From Sthenelais limicola (taxonomy: Eukaryota > Annelida > Polychaeta > Phyllodocida > Sigalionidae): a DNA stretch of 64,000 nucleotides. Shown piece after piece: positions 49,162 to 61,837 of the stretch. The stretch lies in the NCBI GenBank assembly GCA_942159475.1, contig OW804095.1, positions 154,255,145 through 154,319,144 on the forward strand. The letters run 5' to 3'. Under the pieces are notes generated by a model. It did no database searches, was not told the DNA's origin, and was given only the letters and a program-made list of their open reading frames with translations. Each line of letters opens with the position of its first letter. The first letter of the stretch is position 1. A program made the position numbers and the translations under genes.

Positions 49162-52100
49162 TGTGTGGTGATGGGGGGAATAGGGGACTTGCATGTCCGC
49201 CATCTTGTGTGGTGATGGGGGGAATAGGGGACTTGCATGTCCGCCATCTTGTGTGGTGATGGGGGGGGGAATAGGGGACTTGTATGTCCACCATCTTGTG
49301 TGGAGATGGGGGGAATAGGGGACTTGCATGTTTACCATCTTGTGTGGTGATGGGGGGGGGGAATAGGGGACCTGCATGTCTGCCATCTTGTGTAGAGATG
49401 GGGGGGAATAGGGGACTTGCATGGCCGCCATCTTGTGTGGTGATGGGGAGGAATAGGGGACTTGCATGGCCACCATCTTGTGTGGTGATGGAGGGAATAG
49501 GGGACTTGCATGTCCGCCATCTTGTGTGGAGATGGGGGGAATAGGGGACCTGCATGTCTGACATCTTGTGTAGAGATGGGGGGGAATAGGGGACTTGCAT
49601 GTCCGCCATCTTGTGTGGTGATGGGGGGGAATAGGGGACTTGCATGGCCACCATCTTGTGTGGTGATGGGGGGAATAGGGGACTTGTATGTCCGCCATCT
49701 TGTGTGGAGATGGGGGGAATAGGGGACTTGCATGTCCGCCATCTTGTGTGGTGATGGGGGGGAATAGGGGACTTGCATGGCCACCATCTTGTGTGGTGAT
49801 GGGGGGAATAGGGGACTTGTATGTCCGCCATCTTGTGTGGAGATGGGGGGAATAGGGGACTTGCATGTCCGCCATCTTGTGTGGTGATTGGGGAATAGGG
49901 GACTTGCATGTCCACCATCTTGTGTGGTGATGGGGGGAATAGGGGACTTGCATGCATGGCCGCCATCTTGTGTGGTGATTGGGGAATAGGGGACTTGCAT
50001 GTCCACCATCTTGTGTGGTGATGGGGGGAATAGGGGACTTGCATGTCCACCATCTTGTGTGGAGATGGAGGGAATAGGGGACTTGCATGTTTACCATCTT
50101 GTGTGGTGATGGGGGGAATAGGGGACTTGCATGTTTACCATCTTGTGTGGTGATGGGGGGAATAGGGGACTTGCATGTTTACCATCTTGTGTGGTGATGG
50201 GGGGAATAGGGGACTTGCATGTCCACCATCTTGTGTGGTGATGGGGAGAATAGGGGACTTGTATGTTCACCATCTTGTGTGGTGATGGGGAGAATAGGGG
50301 ACTTGTATGTTCACCATCTTGTGTGGAGATGGGGGGAATAGGGGACTTGCATGTCCGCCATCTTGTGTGGAGATGGGGGGAATAGGGGACTTGCATGCAT
50401 GTCCACCATCTTGTGTGGTGATGGGGGGAATAGGGGACATGCATGGCCGCCATCTTGTGTGGAGATGGGGGGAATAGGGGACTTGCATGCATGTCCACCA
50501 TCTTGTGTGGTGATGAGGGGACTTGCATGTCCACCATCTTGTGTGGTGATGGGGGGAATAGGGGACTTGTATGTCTGCCATCTTGTGTGGTGATGGGGGG
50601 AATAGGGGACTTGCATGTCCACCATCTTGTGTGGAGATGGGGGGAATAGGGGACTTGCATGTCCACCATCTTGTGTGGTGATGGGGAGAATAGGGGACTT
50701 GTATGTCCACCATCTTGTGTGGTGATGGGGGGAATAGGGGACTTGCATGCATGTCCACCATCTTGTGTGGAGATGGGGGGAATAGGGGACTTGCATGTCC
50801 ACCATCTTGTGTGGAGATGGGGGGAATAGGGGACTTGCATGTCCGCCATCTTGTGTGGTGATGGGGGGAATAGGGGACTTGCATGTCCACCATCTTGTGT
50901 GGAGATGGGGGGAATAGGGGACTTGCATGTCCACCATCTTGTGTAGAGATGGGGGAATAGGGGCATTGCATGTCCACCATCTTGTGTAGAGATGGGGGAA
51001 TAGGGGCATTGCATGTCCACCATCTTGTGTGGTGATGGAGGGAATAGGGGACTTGCATGTCCGCCATCTTGTGTGGAGATGGGGGGAATAGGGGACTTGC
51101 ATGTCCACCATCTTGTGTGGTGATGGGGGGAATAGGGGACTTGTATGTCCGCCATCTTGTGTGGAGATGGGGGGAATAGGGGACTTGCATGTCCACCATC
51201 TTGTGTGGTGATGGGGGAATAGGGGACTTGCATGTCCGCCATCTTGTGTGGTGATGGGGGTAATAGGGGACTTGCATGTCCACCATCTTGTGTGGTGATG
51301 GGGGAATAGGGGACTTGTATGTCCGCCATCTTGTGTGGTGGAGGGGGGAATAGGGGACTTGCATGTCCACCATCTTGTGTGGTGATGGGGGAATAGGGGA
51401 CTAGCATGTCCACCATCTTGTGTGGAGATGGGGGGAATAGGGGACTTGCATGTCCACCATCTTGTGTAGAGATGGGGGAATAGGGGCATTGCATGTCCAC
51501 CATCTTGTGTAGAGATGGGGGAATAGGGGACTTGCATGTCCACCATCTTGTGAGGTTATGGGGGGAATAGGGGCATTGCATGTCCGCCATCTTGTGTGGT
51601 GATGGGGGAATAGGGGACTTGCATGTCCACCATCTTGTGTGGTGATGGGGGAATAGGGGCATTGCATGTCCACCATCTTGTGTGGTGATGGGGGAATAGG
51701 GGACTTGCATGTCCGCCATCTTGTGTGGTGATGGGGGGAATAGGGGACGTGCATGCATGTCCACCATCTTGTGTGGAGATGGGGGGAATAGGGGACATGC
51801 ATGCATGGCCACCATCTTGTGTGGTGATGAGGGGCAATAGGGGACTTGCATGTCCAGCATCTTGTGTGGTGATGGGGGGGAATAGGGGACTTGCATGTTC
51901 ACCATCTTGTGTGGAGATGGGGGGAATAGGGGACTTGCATGTCCGCCATCTTGTGTGGTGATGAGGGGCAATAGGGGACATGCATGTCCACCATCTTGTG
52001 TGGTGATGGGGGGGAATAGGGGACTTGCATGTCCACCATCTTGTGTGGTGATGGGGGGAATAGGGGTCTTGCATGGCCACCATCTTGTGTGGTGATGAGG

Positions 52101-52298
52101 GGCAATAGGGGACTTGCATGTCCGCCATCTTGTGTGGTGATGGGGGGGAATAGGGGACTTGCATGTTCACCATCTTGTGTGGAGATGGGGGGAATAGGGG
52201 ACTTGCATGCATGGCCACCATCTTGTGTGGTGATGAGGGGCAATAGGGGACTTGCATGTCCACCATCTTGTGTGGTGATGGGGGGAATAGGGGACAAT
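49162..52298. repeat. 44-bp minisatellite, about 70 units, each with a YY1-like motif
   Basis: The unit reads TGTGGTGATGGGGGGAATAG then GGGACTTGCATGTCCGCCAT then CTTG, with small length changes in the G run and occasional GCAT insertions. Nearly every unit holds CC(A/G)CCATCTTGTG, whose core GCCATCTTG matches the known YY1 consensus. On the minus strand all three frames stay open for hundreds of codons, because three 44-bp units equal 44 codons and the unit lacks stops. These are not genes. No unique spacers occur, so it is not a CRISPR array. Confidence 0.95.
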
Positions 52299-53290
52299 AG
52301 ACAACATGTCATGTTCAGCATGTGATATATATATATATATATATAGAATTTTTATTCATGAAGTATACAATTACATCGTGAAATGGGTAACAATTCTCCA
52401 AGGTAGGTCTTCCATTGCCTCCGAAAGAAAATCATAAAAAATCTGTGGGTACAATTTACTTATTAATATACAGCTGGACAGGAGTAATTCATTATTCTCA
52501 TAAATCGAGTAGTCTTAGAATTATGACAGTTATGTAGGATATGATTTTACAGTACATAAGAATTCTTACAATGTTGATGAGTATTTATAACATACAATAT
52601 AGTATACATAGTATATATGGACTCTTGTACATTGATATTAGTATGAGATATTGCACTATACTGTGAATCCTAGTGATATGACATAAATCCTAACCCAATG
52701 AGTCAATGAGCGACTCATGATAGTACTCTTATCAGTACAGGTAAGAGTGTGTCAAGTTAATTCAAAGGTTATAATCTGTTAGAGAGTATAATATAGGTCC
52801 ATGTCAACAACATTAAATAGATACACATAAGATATCATACAACATAATTATAATATCTATCATATTTATCTATCTTGCATGTCTTGCAGTATAAAAATGT
52901 TGAATGAAAAAAAAAAGAAAAGGGAGAGGGGAGTGAGATAACGGAGTGACCAGGGGAGGTGTTATGCTGGATTGGTCAGGAATGATAAATGTGTACTCCT
53001 GCCTCATATCCAATTATTAGTCATTATCACAGAACTAGAGTATAGAACCTGTGGCTGATTGAATCCTTCATCTATCAAGACAATTAGTTGGTCCATTTAG
53101 GATAAGCCAATCAGCCCCAGGCCCTGTGTAATCTCTCTGTAATCTGTCTGGTATATATAAGTCATTAAATACTTGGGCCTCTTTCAACTAGTTCAGTTCT
53201 GGCCTTGAAACATACCACTCTGTGTGTTGATTAATTTCTCGCCCAACTGCTGACCTTGAATTATAACGAAGAATGGCATGGTATTCTTCA
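52299..53290. other. Non-coding; (AT)n and retroposon-like tail at the array edge
   Basis: 52324-52345 is (AT)n. On the minus strand it is preceded by CATGAATAAAAATTCTATAT, like a non-LTR retroposon 3' end inserted beside the array. The remainder is AT-rich and unrecognised. Confidence 0.45.
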
Positions 53291-53474
53291 CTCTAATATC
53301 AATATCCACGTGTTATACATGGTTCGGTTCCACAATCTTTCTCATTTGGTTTTCATAGATCATTTATACAAGCTATGATGTTGGTGAAAACATTCTTGCA
53401 ATTTCTGATAAAAATGTTGCCAAACATTTGTATTTGTCAGATTTCAACAGAATCCATCCCATAATGCACTGTAA
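53291..53474. repeat. Dispersed repeat C, copy 2
   Basis: Inverse relative to 16838-17033. It shares CCACGTGTTAT, GGTTTTCATAGATCATTTA and CCATAATGCACTG-type ends. The 42-bp minisatellite starts within a few bases of its end. Confidence 0.6.
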
Positions 53475-53478
53475 TCTA

Positions 53479-56400
53479 ACATTTAGTCCCTGTTTGTTGG
53501 GCTGGCCTGGACAGTTGTACACATTTAGTCCCTGTTTGTTGGGCTGGGACAGTTGTATACATTTAGTCCCTGTTTGTTGGGCTGGCTGGGACAGTTGTAT
53601 ACATTTAGTCCCTGTTTGTTGGGCTGGCCGGGACAGTTGTACACATTTAGTCCCTGTTTGTTGGGCTGGCTGGGACAGTTGTACACATTTAGTCCCTGTT
53701 TGTTGGGCTGGGACAGTTGTATACATTTAGTCCCTGTTTGTTGGGCTGGCCGGGACAGTTGTATACATTTAGTCCCTGTTTGTTGGGCTGGCTGAGACAG
53801 TTGAATACATTTAGTCCCTGTTTGTTGGGCTGGCTGAGACAGTTATATACATTTAGACCCTGTTTGTTGGGCTGGCTTAGACAGTTGTATACATTTAGTC
53901 CCTGTTTGTTGGGCTGGCTGAGACAGTTGTATACATTTAGTCCCTGTTTGTTGGGCTGGCTGGGACAGTTGTATACATTTAGTCCCTGTTTGTTGGGCTG
54001 GCTGGGACAGTTGTACACATTTAGTCCCTGTTTGTTGGGCTGGCTGGGACAGTTGTATACATTTAGTCCCTGTTTGTTGGGCTGGCTGGGACAGTTGTAT
54101 ACATTTAGTCCCTGTTTGTTGGGCTGGCCGGGACAGTTGTATACATTTAGTCCCTGTTTGTTGGGCTGGCTGAGACAGTTGTATACATTTAGTCCCTGTT
54201 TGTTGGGCTGGCTGGGACAGTTGTATACATTTAGTCCCTGTTTGTTGGGCTGGCCGGGACAGTTGTATACATTTAGTCCCTGTTTGTTGGGCTGGCTGAG
54301 ACAGTTGTATACATTTAGTCCCTGTTTGTTGGGCTGGCCGGGACAGTTGTATACATTTAGTCCCTGTTTGTTGGGCTGGCTGAGACAGTTGTATACATTT
54401 AGTCCCTGTTTGTTGGGCTGGCTGAGACAGTTGTATACATTTAGTCCCTGTTTGTTGGGCTGAGACAGTTGTATACATTTAGTCCCTGTTTGTTGGGCTG
54501 GCTGAGACAGTTGTATACATTTAGTCCCTGTTTGTTGGGCTGGCTGAGACAGTTCTATACATTTAGTCCCTGTTTGTTGGGCTGGCCGGGACAGTTGTAT
54601 ACATTTAGTCCCTGTTTGTTGGGCTGGCCGGGACAGTTGTATACATTTAGTCCCTGTTTGTTGGGCTGAGACAGTTGTACACATTTAGTCCCTGTTTGTT
54701 GGGTTGGCTGAGACAGTTGTATACATTTAGTCCCTGTTTGTTGGGCTGGCCGGGACAGTTGTATACATTTAGTCCCTGTTTGTTGGGCTGGCCGGGACAG
54801 TTGTATACATTTAGTCCCTGTTTGTTGGGCTGGCTGAGACAGTTGTATACATTTAGTCCCTGTTTGTTGGGCTGGCCGGGACAGTTGTATACATTTAGTC
54901 CCTGTTTGTTGGGCTGGCGGGGACAGTTGTATACATTTAGTCCCTGTTTGTTGGGCTGGCCGGGACAGTTGTATACATTTAGTCCCTGTTTGTTGGGCTG
55001 GCCGGGACAGTTGTATACATTTAGTCCCTGTTTGTTGGGCTGGCTGAGACAGTTGAATACATTTAGTCCCTGTTTGTTGGGCTGGCCGGGACAGTTATAT
55101 ACATTTAGTCCCTGTTGGTTGGGCTGGCTGAGACAGTTGTACACATTTAGTCCCTGTTTGTTGGGCTGAGACAGTTGTATACATTTAGTCCCTGTTTGTA
55201 GGGCTGGCTGAGACAGTTGTATACATTTAGTCCCTGTTTGTTGGGCTGGCTGAGACAGTTGTATACATTTAGTCCCTGTTTGTTGGGCTGGCTGAGACAG
55301 TTGTATACATTTAGTCCCTGTTTGTTGGGCTGGCTGAGACAGTTGTATACATTTAGTCCCTGTTTGTTGGGCTGGGACAGTTGTATACATTTAGTCCCTG
55401 TTTGTAGGGCTGGCTGAGACAGTTGTATACATTTAGTCCCTGTTTGTTGGGCTGGCCGGGACAGTTGTATACATTTAGTCCCTGTTTGTTGGGCTGAGAC
55501 AGTTGTATACATTTAGTCCCTGTTTGTTGGGCTGGCCGGGACAGTTGTATACATTTAGTCCCTGTTTGTTGGGCTGGGACAGTTGTACACATTTAGTCCC
55601 TGTTTGTTGGGCTGGCCGGGACAGTTGTATACATTTAGTCCCTGTTTGTTGGGCTGGCTGGGACAGTTGTATACATTTAGTCCCTGTTTGTTGGGCTGGC
55701 TGAGACAGCTATATACATTTAGTCCCTGTTTGTTGGGCTGAGACAGTTGTATACATTTAGTCCCTGTTTGTTGGGCTGGCTGAGACAGTTGTATACATTT
55801 AGTCCCTGTTTGTTGGGCTGGGACAGTTGTATACATTTAGTCCCTGTTTGTTGGGCTGGCTGAGACAGTTGTATACATTTAGTCCCTGTTTGTTGGGCTG
55901 GCCGGGACAGTTGTACACATTTAGTCCCTGTTTGTTGGGCTGGCTGAGACAGTTGTATACATTTAGTCCCTGTTTGTTGGGCTGGCCGGGACAGTTGTAT
56001 ACATTTAGTCCCTGTTTGTTGGGTTGGCCGGGACAGTTGTACACATTTAGTCCCTGTTTGTTGGGCTGGCCGGGACAGTTGTACACATTTAGTCCCTGTT
56101 TGTTGGGCTGGCCGGGACAGTTGTATACATTTAGTCCCTGTTTGTTGGGCTGGCTGAGACAGTTGTATACATTTAGTCCCTGTTTGTAGGGCTGGCCAGG
56201 ACAGTTATATACATTTAGACCCTGTTTGCTGGGCTGGGACAGTTGTACACATTTAGTCCCTGTTTGTTGGGCTGGCCGGGACAGTTGTATACATTTAGAC
56301 CCTGTTTGCTGGGCTGGGACAGTTGTATACATTTAGTCCCTGTTTGTTGGGCTGGCCGGGACAGTTGTATACATTTAGTCCCTGTTTGTTGGGCTGGCTG

Positions 56401-59034
56401 AGACAGTTGTATACATTTAGTCCCTGTTTGTTGGGCTGGCTGAGACAGTTGTATACAGTTAGTCCCTGTTTGTTGGGCTGGCTGAGACAGTTGAATACAT
56501 TTAGTCCCTGTTTGTTGGGCTGGCCGGGACAGTTATATACATTTAGTCCCTGTTGGTTGGGCTGGCTGAGACAGCTATATACATTTAGTCCCTGTTTGTT
56601 GGGCTGAGACAGTTGTATACATTTAGTCCCTGTTTGTTGGGCTGGCTGAGACAGTTGTATACATTTAGTCCCTGTTTGTTGGGCTGGCTGAGACAGTTGT
56701 ATACATTTAGTCCCTGTTTGTTGGGCTGAGACAGTTGTATACATTTAGTCCCTGTTTGTTGGGCTGGCTGAGACAGTTGTATACATTTAGTCCCTGTTTG
56801 TTGGGCTGGCTGAGACAGTTGTATACATTTAGTCCCTGTTTGTTGGGCTGAGACAGTTGTATACATTTAGTCCCTGTTTGTTGGGCTGGCTGAGACAGTT
56901 GTATACATTTAGTCCCTGTTTGTTGGGCTGGCCGGGACAGTTGTACACATTTAGTCCCTGTTTGTTGGGCTGACACAGTTGTATACATTTAGTCCCTGTT
57001 TGTTGGGCTGGCTGAGACAGTTGTATACATTTAGTCCCTGTTTGTTGGGCTGGCCGGGACAGTTGTACACATTTAGTCCCTGTTTGTTGGGCTGACACAG
57101 TTGTATACATTTAGTCCCTGTTTGTTGGGCTGGCTGAGACAGTTGTATACATTTAGTCCCTGTTTGTTGGGCTGGCTGAGACAGTTGTATACATTTAGAC
57201 CCTGTTTGTTGGGCTGGCTTAGACAGTTGTATACATTTAGTCCCTGTTTGTTGGGCTGGCTGAGACAGTTGTATACATTTAGTCCCTGTTTGTTGGGCTG
57301 AGACAGTTGTATACATATAGTCCCTGTTTGTTGGGCTGGCTGAGACAGTTATATACATTTAGTCCCTGTTTGTTGGGCTGGCTGAGACAGTTATATACAT
57401 TTAGTCCCTGTTTGTTGGGCTGGCTGAGACAGTTATATACATTTAGTCCCTGTTTGTTGGGCTGGCCGGGACAGCTGTATACATTTAGTCCCTGTTTGTT
57501 TGGCTGGCCGGGACAGCTGTATACATTTAGTCCCTGTTTGTTGGGCTGGCTGAGACAGTTGTATACATTTAGTCCCTGTTTGTTGGGCTGAGACAGTTGT
57601 ATACATTTAGTCCCTGTTTGTTGGGCTGGCCGGGACAGTTGTATACATTTAGTCCCTGTTTGTTGGGCTGGCTGAGACAGTTGTATACATTTAGTCCCTG
57701 TTTGTTGGGCCGGGACAGTTGTATACATTTAGTCCCTGTTTGTTGGGCTGGCTGAGACAGTTATATACATTTAGTCCCTGTTTGTTGGGCTGGCTGAGAC
57801 AGTTGTATACATTTAGTCACTGTTTGTTGGGCTGGCTGAGACAGTTGTATACATTTAGTCCCTGTTTGTTGGGCTGGCTGAGACAGTTTTATACATTTAG
57901 TCCCTGTTTGTTGGGCTGAGACAGTTGTATACATTTAGTCCCTGTTTGTTGGGCTGAGACAGTTATATACATTTAGTCCCTGTTTGTTGGGCTGGCTGAG
58001 ACAGATATATACATTTAGTCCCTGTTTGTTGGGCTGGCCGGGACAGCTGTATACATTTAGTCCCTGTTTGTTGGGCTGGCCGGGACAGTCATACACATTT
58101 AGTCCCTGTTTGTTGGGCTGAGACAGTTGTATACATTTAGTCCCTGTTTGTTGGGCTGGCTGAGACAGTTGTGTACATTTAGTCCCTGTTTGTTGGGCTG
58201 GCCGGGACAGTTGTACACATTTAGTCCCTGTTTGTTGGGCTGGCTGAGACAGTTGTATACATTTAGTCCCTGTTTGTTGGGCTGGCCGGGACAGTTATAC
58301 ACATTTAGTCCCTGTTTGTTGGGCTGAGACAGTTGTATACATTTAGTCCCTGTTTGTTGGGCTGGCTGAGACAGTTGTGTACATTTAGTCCCTGTTTGTT
58401 GGGCTGGCTGAGACAGTTGTATACATTTAGTCCCTGTTTGTTGGGCTGGCTGGGACAGTTGTATACATTTAGTCCCTGTTTGTTGGGCTGGCTGGGACAG
58501 TTATACACATTTAGTCCCTGTTTGTTGGGCTGGCTGGGACAGTTGTATACATTTAGTCCCTGTTTGTTGGGCTGGCTGAGACAGTTGTGTACATTTAGTC
58601 CCTGTTTGTTGGGCTGGCTGAGACAGTTGTGTACATTTAGTCCCTGTTTGTTGGGCTGGCTGAGACAGTTGTATACATTTAGTCCCTGTTTGTTGGGCTG
58701 GCTGGGACAGTTATACACATTTAGTCCCTGTTTGTTGGGCTGGCTGAGACAGTTGTGTACATTTAGTCCCTGTTTGTTGGGCTGGCCGGGACAGTTGTAT
58801 ACATTTAGTCCCTGTTTGTTGGGCTGGCTGAGACAGTTGTATACATTTAGTCCCTGTTTGTTGGGCTGGCTGAGACAGTTATATACATTTAGTCCCTGTT
58901 TGTTGGGCTGGCTGAGACAGTTGTACACATTTAGTCCCTGTTTGTTGGGCTGGCTGAGACAGTTGTATACATTTAGTCCCTGTTTGTTGGGCTGGCCGGG
59001 ACAGTTGTATACATTTAGTCCCTGTTTGTTTGTT
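53479..59034. repeat. 42/38-bp minisatellite, block 1
   Basis: The unit is GTTGTATACATTTAGTCCCT then GTTTGTTGGGCTGGCTGAGA then CA (42 bp). A 38-bp form lacks one GGCT. There are roughly 130 units. Variants at fixed positions (TGAGACA/CGGGACA/TGGGACA, TATAC/TACAC/TGTAC) make higher-order patterns. The 42-bp unit keeps one frame (LLGWLRQLYTFSPC), so long frames on both strands are artefacts that end at 38-bp units. Confidence 0.96.
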
Positions 59035-59660
59035 TGTTTGTTATACTTTTATTTATCAAAACTGATTACGTCAGCCGGGCTACTCCATTAATTTAGGAGA
59101 TGTACGTGCCGTGCTGGATATAAAATTTACAATGTGCTTGAGGGAACAGTTTACCAGTGAGTCAACGCCTCAAAGGTGGCCCTCGAAGTTTTGGTGTCAT
59201 TTGTAGATTCAATTTGCTAGATGGTAATATAGATTTAAATAAACATAAGTTCTATATTTGACGCATGGTCATTCTATACTTATGGTTCCACAATTCAATA
59301 TTTATATAGTTGCCCATCACTGGGAACAATCCGTGTTGGGTCTTTTTTATGTACAAGGTTCTTATACCCGCCATGTGGGCCGTGCTAAGAGTATGAACTA
59401 GTTTTTTTTTTGTATTTACTGTTGTTGTTGTTACTATTGCTGCTGATGCTGTCGGGGACATGGATCACTCCGCAGAGGGTCATCCAATACATGCATATAT
59501 ATACATATCTTGGAGTTAGTCCTCTAGCGGAGTATTTGAATCAGTATAAGAAATCAATGTCTCTCCAGATTTGGAGGGGTTTTACTTGTTTTGCGAATTT
59601 TTTGGGGGTATCTAAATTTTGTAGTCTTGTATCAAGGTTATTCCAGTATAAAGGGATTTT
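59035..59660 (-). mobile_element. Unique insert splitting the minisatellite, possible retroposon
   Basis: The array stops in GTTTGTTTGTTTGTT and resumes about 625 bp later. Read on the minus strand, the insert ends GATAAATAAAAGTATAACAA followed by an (AAAC)-like run, as non-LTR retroposons with microsatellite tails do. A 69-codon minus frame (59252-59461) has no recognised motif. A target duplication could not be settled inside the repeat. Confidence 0.4.
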
Positions 59661-61316
59661 TACATTTAGTATACATTAAGTCCCTTTGTTGGGCTGAGAC
59701 AGTTGTATACATTTAGTCCCTTTGTTGGGCTGAGACAGTTGTATACATTTAGTCCCTGTTTGTTGGGCTGAGACAGTTGTATACATTTAGTCCCTGTTTG
59801 TTGGGCTGGCTGAGACAGTTGTATACATTTAGTCCCTGTTTGTTGGGCTGAGACAGTTGTATACATTTAGTCCCTGTTTGTTGGGCTGGCTGAGACAGTT
59901 GTATACATTTAGTCCCTGTTTGTTGGGCTGGCCGGGACAGTTGTATACATTTAGTCCCTGTTTGTTGGGCTGAGACAGTTGTATACATTTAGTCCCTGTT
60001 TGTTGGGCTGAGACAGTTGTATACATTTAGTCCCTGTTTGTTGGGCTGGCTGAGACAGTTGTATACATTTAGTCCCTGTTTGTTGGGCTGAGACAGTTGT
60101 ATACATTTAGTCCCTGTTTGTTGGGCTGGCTGAGACAGTTGTATACATTTAGTCCCTGTTTGTTGGGCTGGCTGAGACAGTTGTACACATTTAGTCCCTG
60201 TTTGTTGGGCTGACACAGTTGTACACATTTAGTCCCTGTTTGTTGGGCTGGCTGAGACAGTTGTATACATTTAGTCCCTGTTTGTTGGGCTGGCTGAGAC
60301 AGTTGTATACATTTAGTCCCTTTTTGTTGGGCTGGCTGAGACAGTTGTATACATTTAGTCCCTGTTTGTTGGGCTGAGACAGTTGCATACATTTAGTCCC
60401 TGTTTGTTGGGCTGGCCGGGACAGTTATATACATTTAGTCCCTGTTTGTTGGGCTGGCTGAGACAGTTGTATACATTTAGTCCCTGTTTGTTGGGCTGAG
60501 ACAGTTATATACATTTAGTCCCTGTTTGTTGGGCTGGCCGGGACAGTTGTATACAGTTAGTCCCTGTTTGTTGGGCTGGCTGGGACAGTTGTATACAGTT
60601 AGTCCCTGTTTGTTGGGCTGAGACAGCTGTATACATTTAGTCCCTGTTTGTTGGGCTGGCCGGGACAGTTGTATACATTTAGTCCCTGTTTGTTGGGCTG
60701 GCTGAGACAGTTGTATACATTTAGTCCCTGTTTGTTGGGCTGGCTGGGACAGTTGTATACATTTAGTCCCTGTTTGTTGGGCTGGCTGGGACAGTTATAC
60801 ACATTTAGTCCCTGTTTGTTGGGCTGGCTGGGACAGTTGTATACATTTAGTCCCTGTTTGTTGGGCTGGCTGAGACAGTTGTGTACATTTAGTCCCTGTT
60901 TGTTGGGCTGGCTGAGACAGTTGTGTACATTTAGTCCCTGTTTGTTGGGCTGGCTGAGACAGTTGTATACATTTAGTCCCTGTTTGTTGGGCTGGCTGGG
61001 ACAGTTATACACATTTAGTCCCTGTTTGTTGGGCTGGCTGAGACAGTTGTGTACATTTAGTCCCTGTTTGTTGGGCTGGCTGAGACAGTTGTGTACATTT
61101 AGTCCCTGTTTGTTGGGCTGGCTGAGACAGTTGTATACATTTAGTCCCTGTTTGTTGGGCTGAGACAGTTGTATACATTTAGTCCCTGTTTGTTGGGCTG
61201 GCCGGGACAGTTGTGTACATTTAGTCCCTGTTTGTTGGGCTGGCCGGGACAGCTGTATACATTTAGTCCCTGTTTGTTGGGCTGAGACAGTTGTACACAT
61301 TTAGTCCCTGTTTGTT
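59661..61316. repeat. 42/38-bp minisatellite, block 2
   Basis: The same unit as block 1, about 40 copies. It begins with decayed units (CCCTTTGTTGGG). A run of eight or nine variant units near 60690-61100 repeats the order seen at about 58430-58770 in block 1. Confidence 0.95.
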
Positions 61317-61511
61317 GGGCTGGCAGAGACAGTTATACACATACAGACCAGTTGTACTAGTGTTGGGCTGGCTGAGACAGTTATACACATACAGACCAGT
61401 TGTACTAGTGTTAGGCTGGCTGAGACAGTTATACACATACAGACCAGTTGTACTAGTGTTAGGCTGGCTGAGACAGTTATACACATACAGACCAGTTGTA
61501 CTAGTGTTGGA
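61317..61511. repeat. 48-bp derived minisatellite, four units
   Basis: GCTGGCTGAGACAGTTATAC, then ACATACAGACCAGTTGTACT, then AGTGTTAG, four times. The first half is the end of the 42-bp unit and the second half is new sequence. A stray ACAGACCAG..GTACTAGTGTTAG remains near 61760. Confidence 0.93.
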
Positions 61512-61674
61512 CTTCCGTTTCCGGCCAATTGCGTACATCAACGAAAATACAAAACAATATTTACTGCCAAAAACGGCAAGATCATGGCTTCCCACTGGAT
61601 CATTTTGCTTCAAAATCATCTCTAAATTGTTGTTAATGATAGTAAAAAGGGGACTAAAGCCATTACATCCTTCG

Positions 61675-61741
61675 TTTATGGTCCTTCGTTTTCTCTAAGC
61701 TTCCCAGAAAGGGAGGCTTAGAGAAAACTCACGACCATAAA
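61675..61741. repeat. Hairpin, 31-bp imperfect arms
   Basis: 61675-61705 and 61711-61741 pair with a few mismatches: TTTATGGTC outside and TTTTCTCTAAGC inside. Probably a small foldback insertion. Confidence 0.7.
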
Positions 61742-61837
61742 CTCAGGATCTAATCGCCTAACAGACCAGTGGTACTAGTGTTAGACGTCACACTCCCTCG
61801 ACTTGTGTCACGGTATATCAAGGTATGTCAAAATATA

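Noticed and set aside
49138..52321. Minus-strand frames of 626, 411, 368 and 319 codons (His/Pro/Ser-rich)
   Set aside because: They are translations of a stop-free 44-bp tandem unit in every frame, with no motif or independent start.
53689..54684. Long frames on both strands (QPNKQGLNVYNC / LYTFSPCLLGW repeats)
   Set aside because: Products of the 42-bp minisatellite. They end whenever a 38-bp unit shifts the frame.
53479..61316. CRISPR array
   Set aside because: Units are directly adjacent with no unique spacers, and the DNA is eukaryotic.
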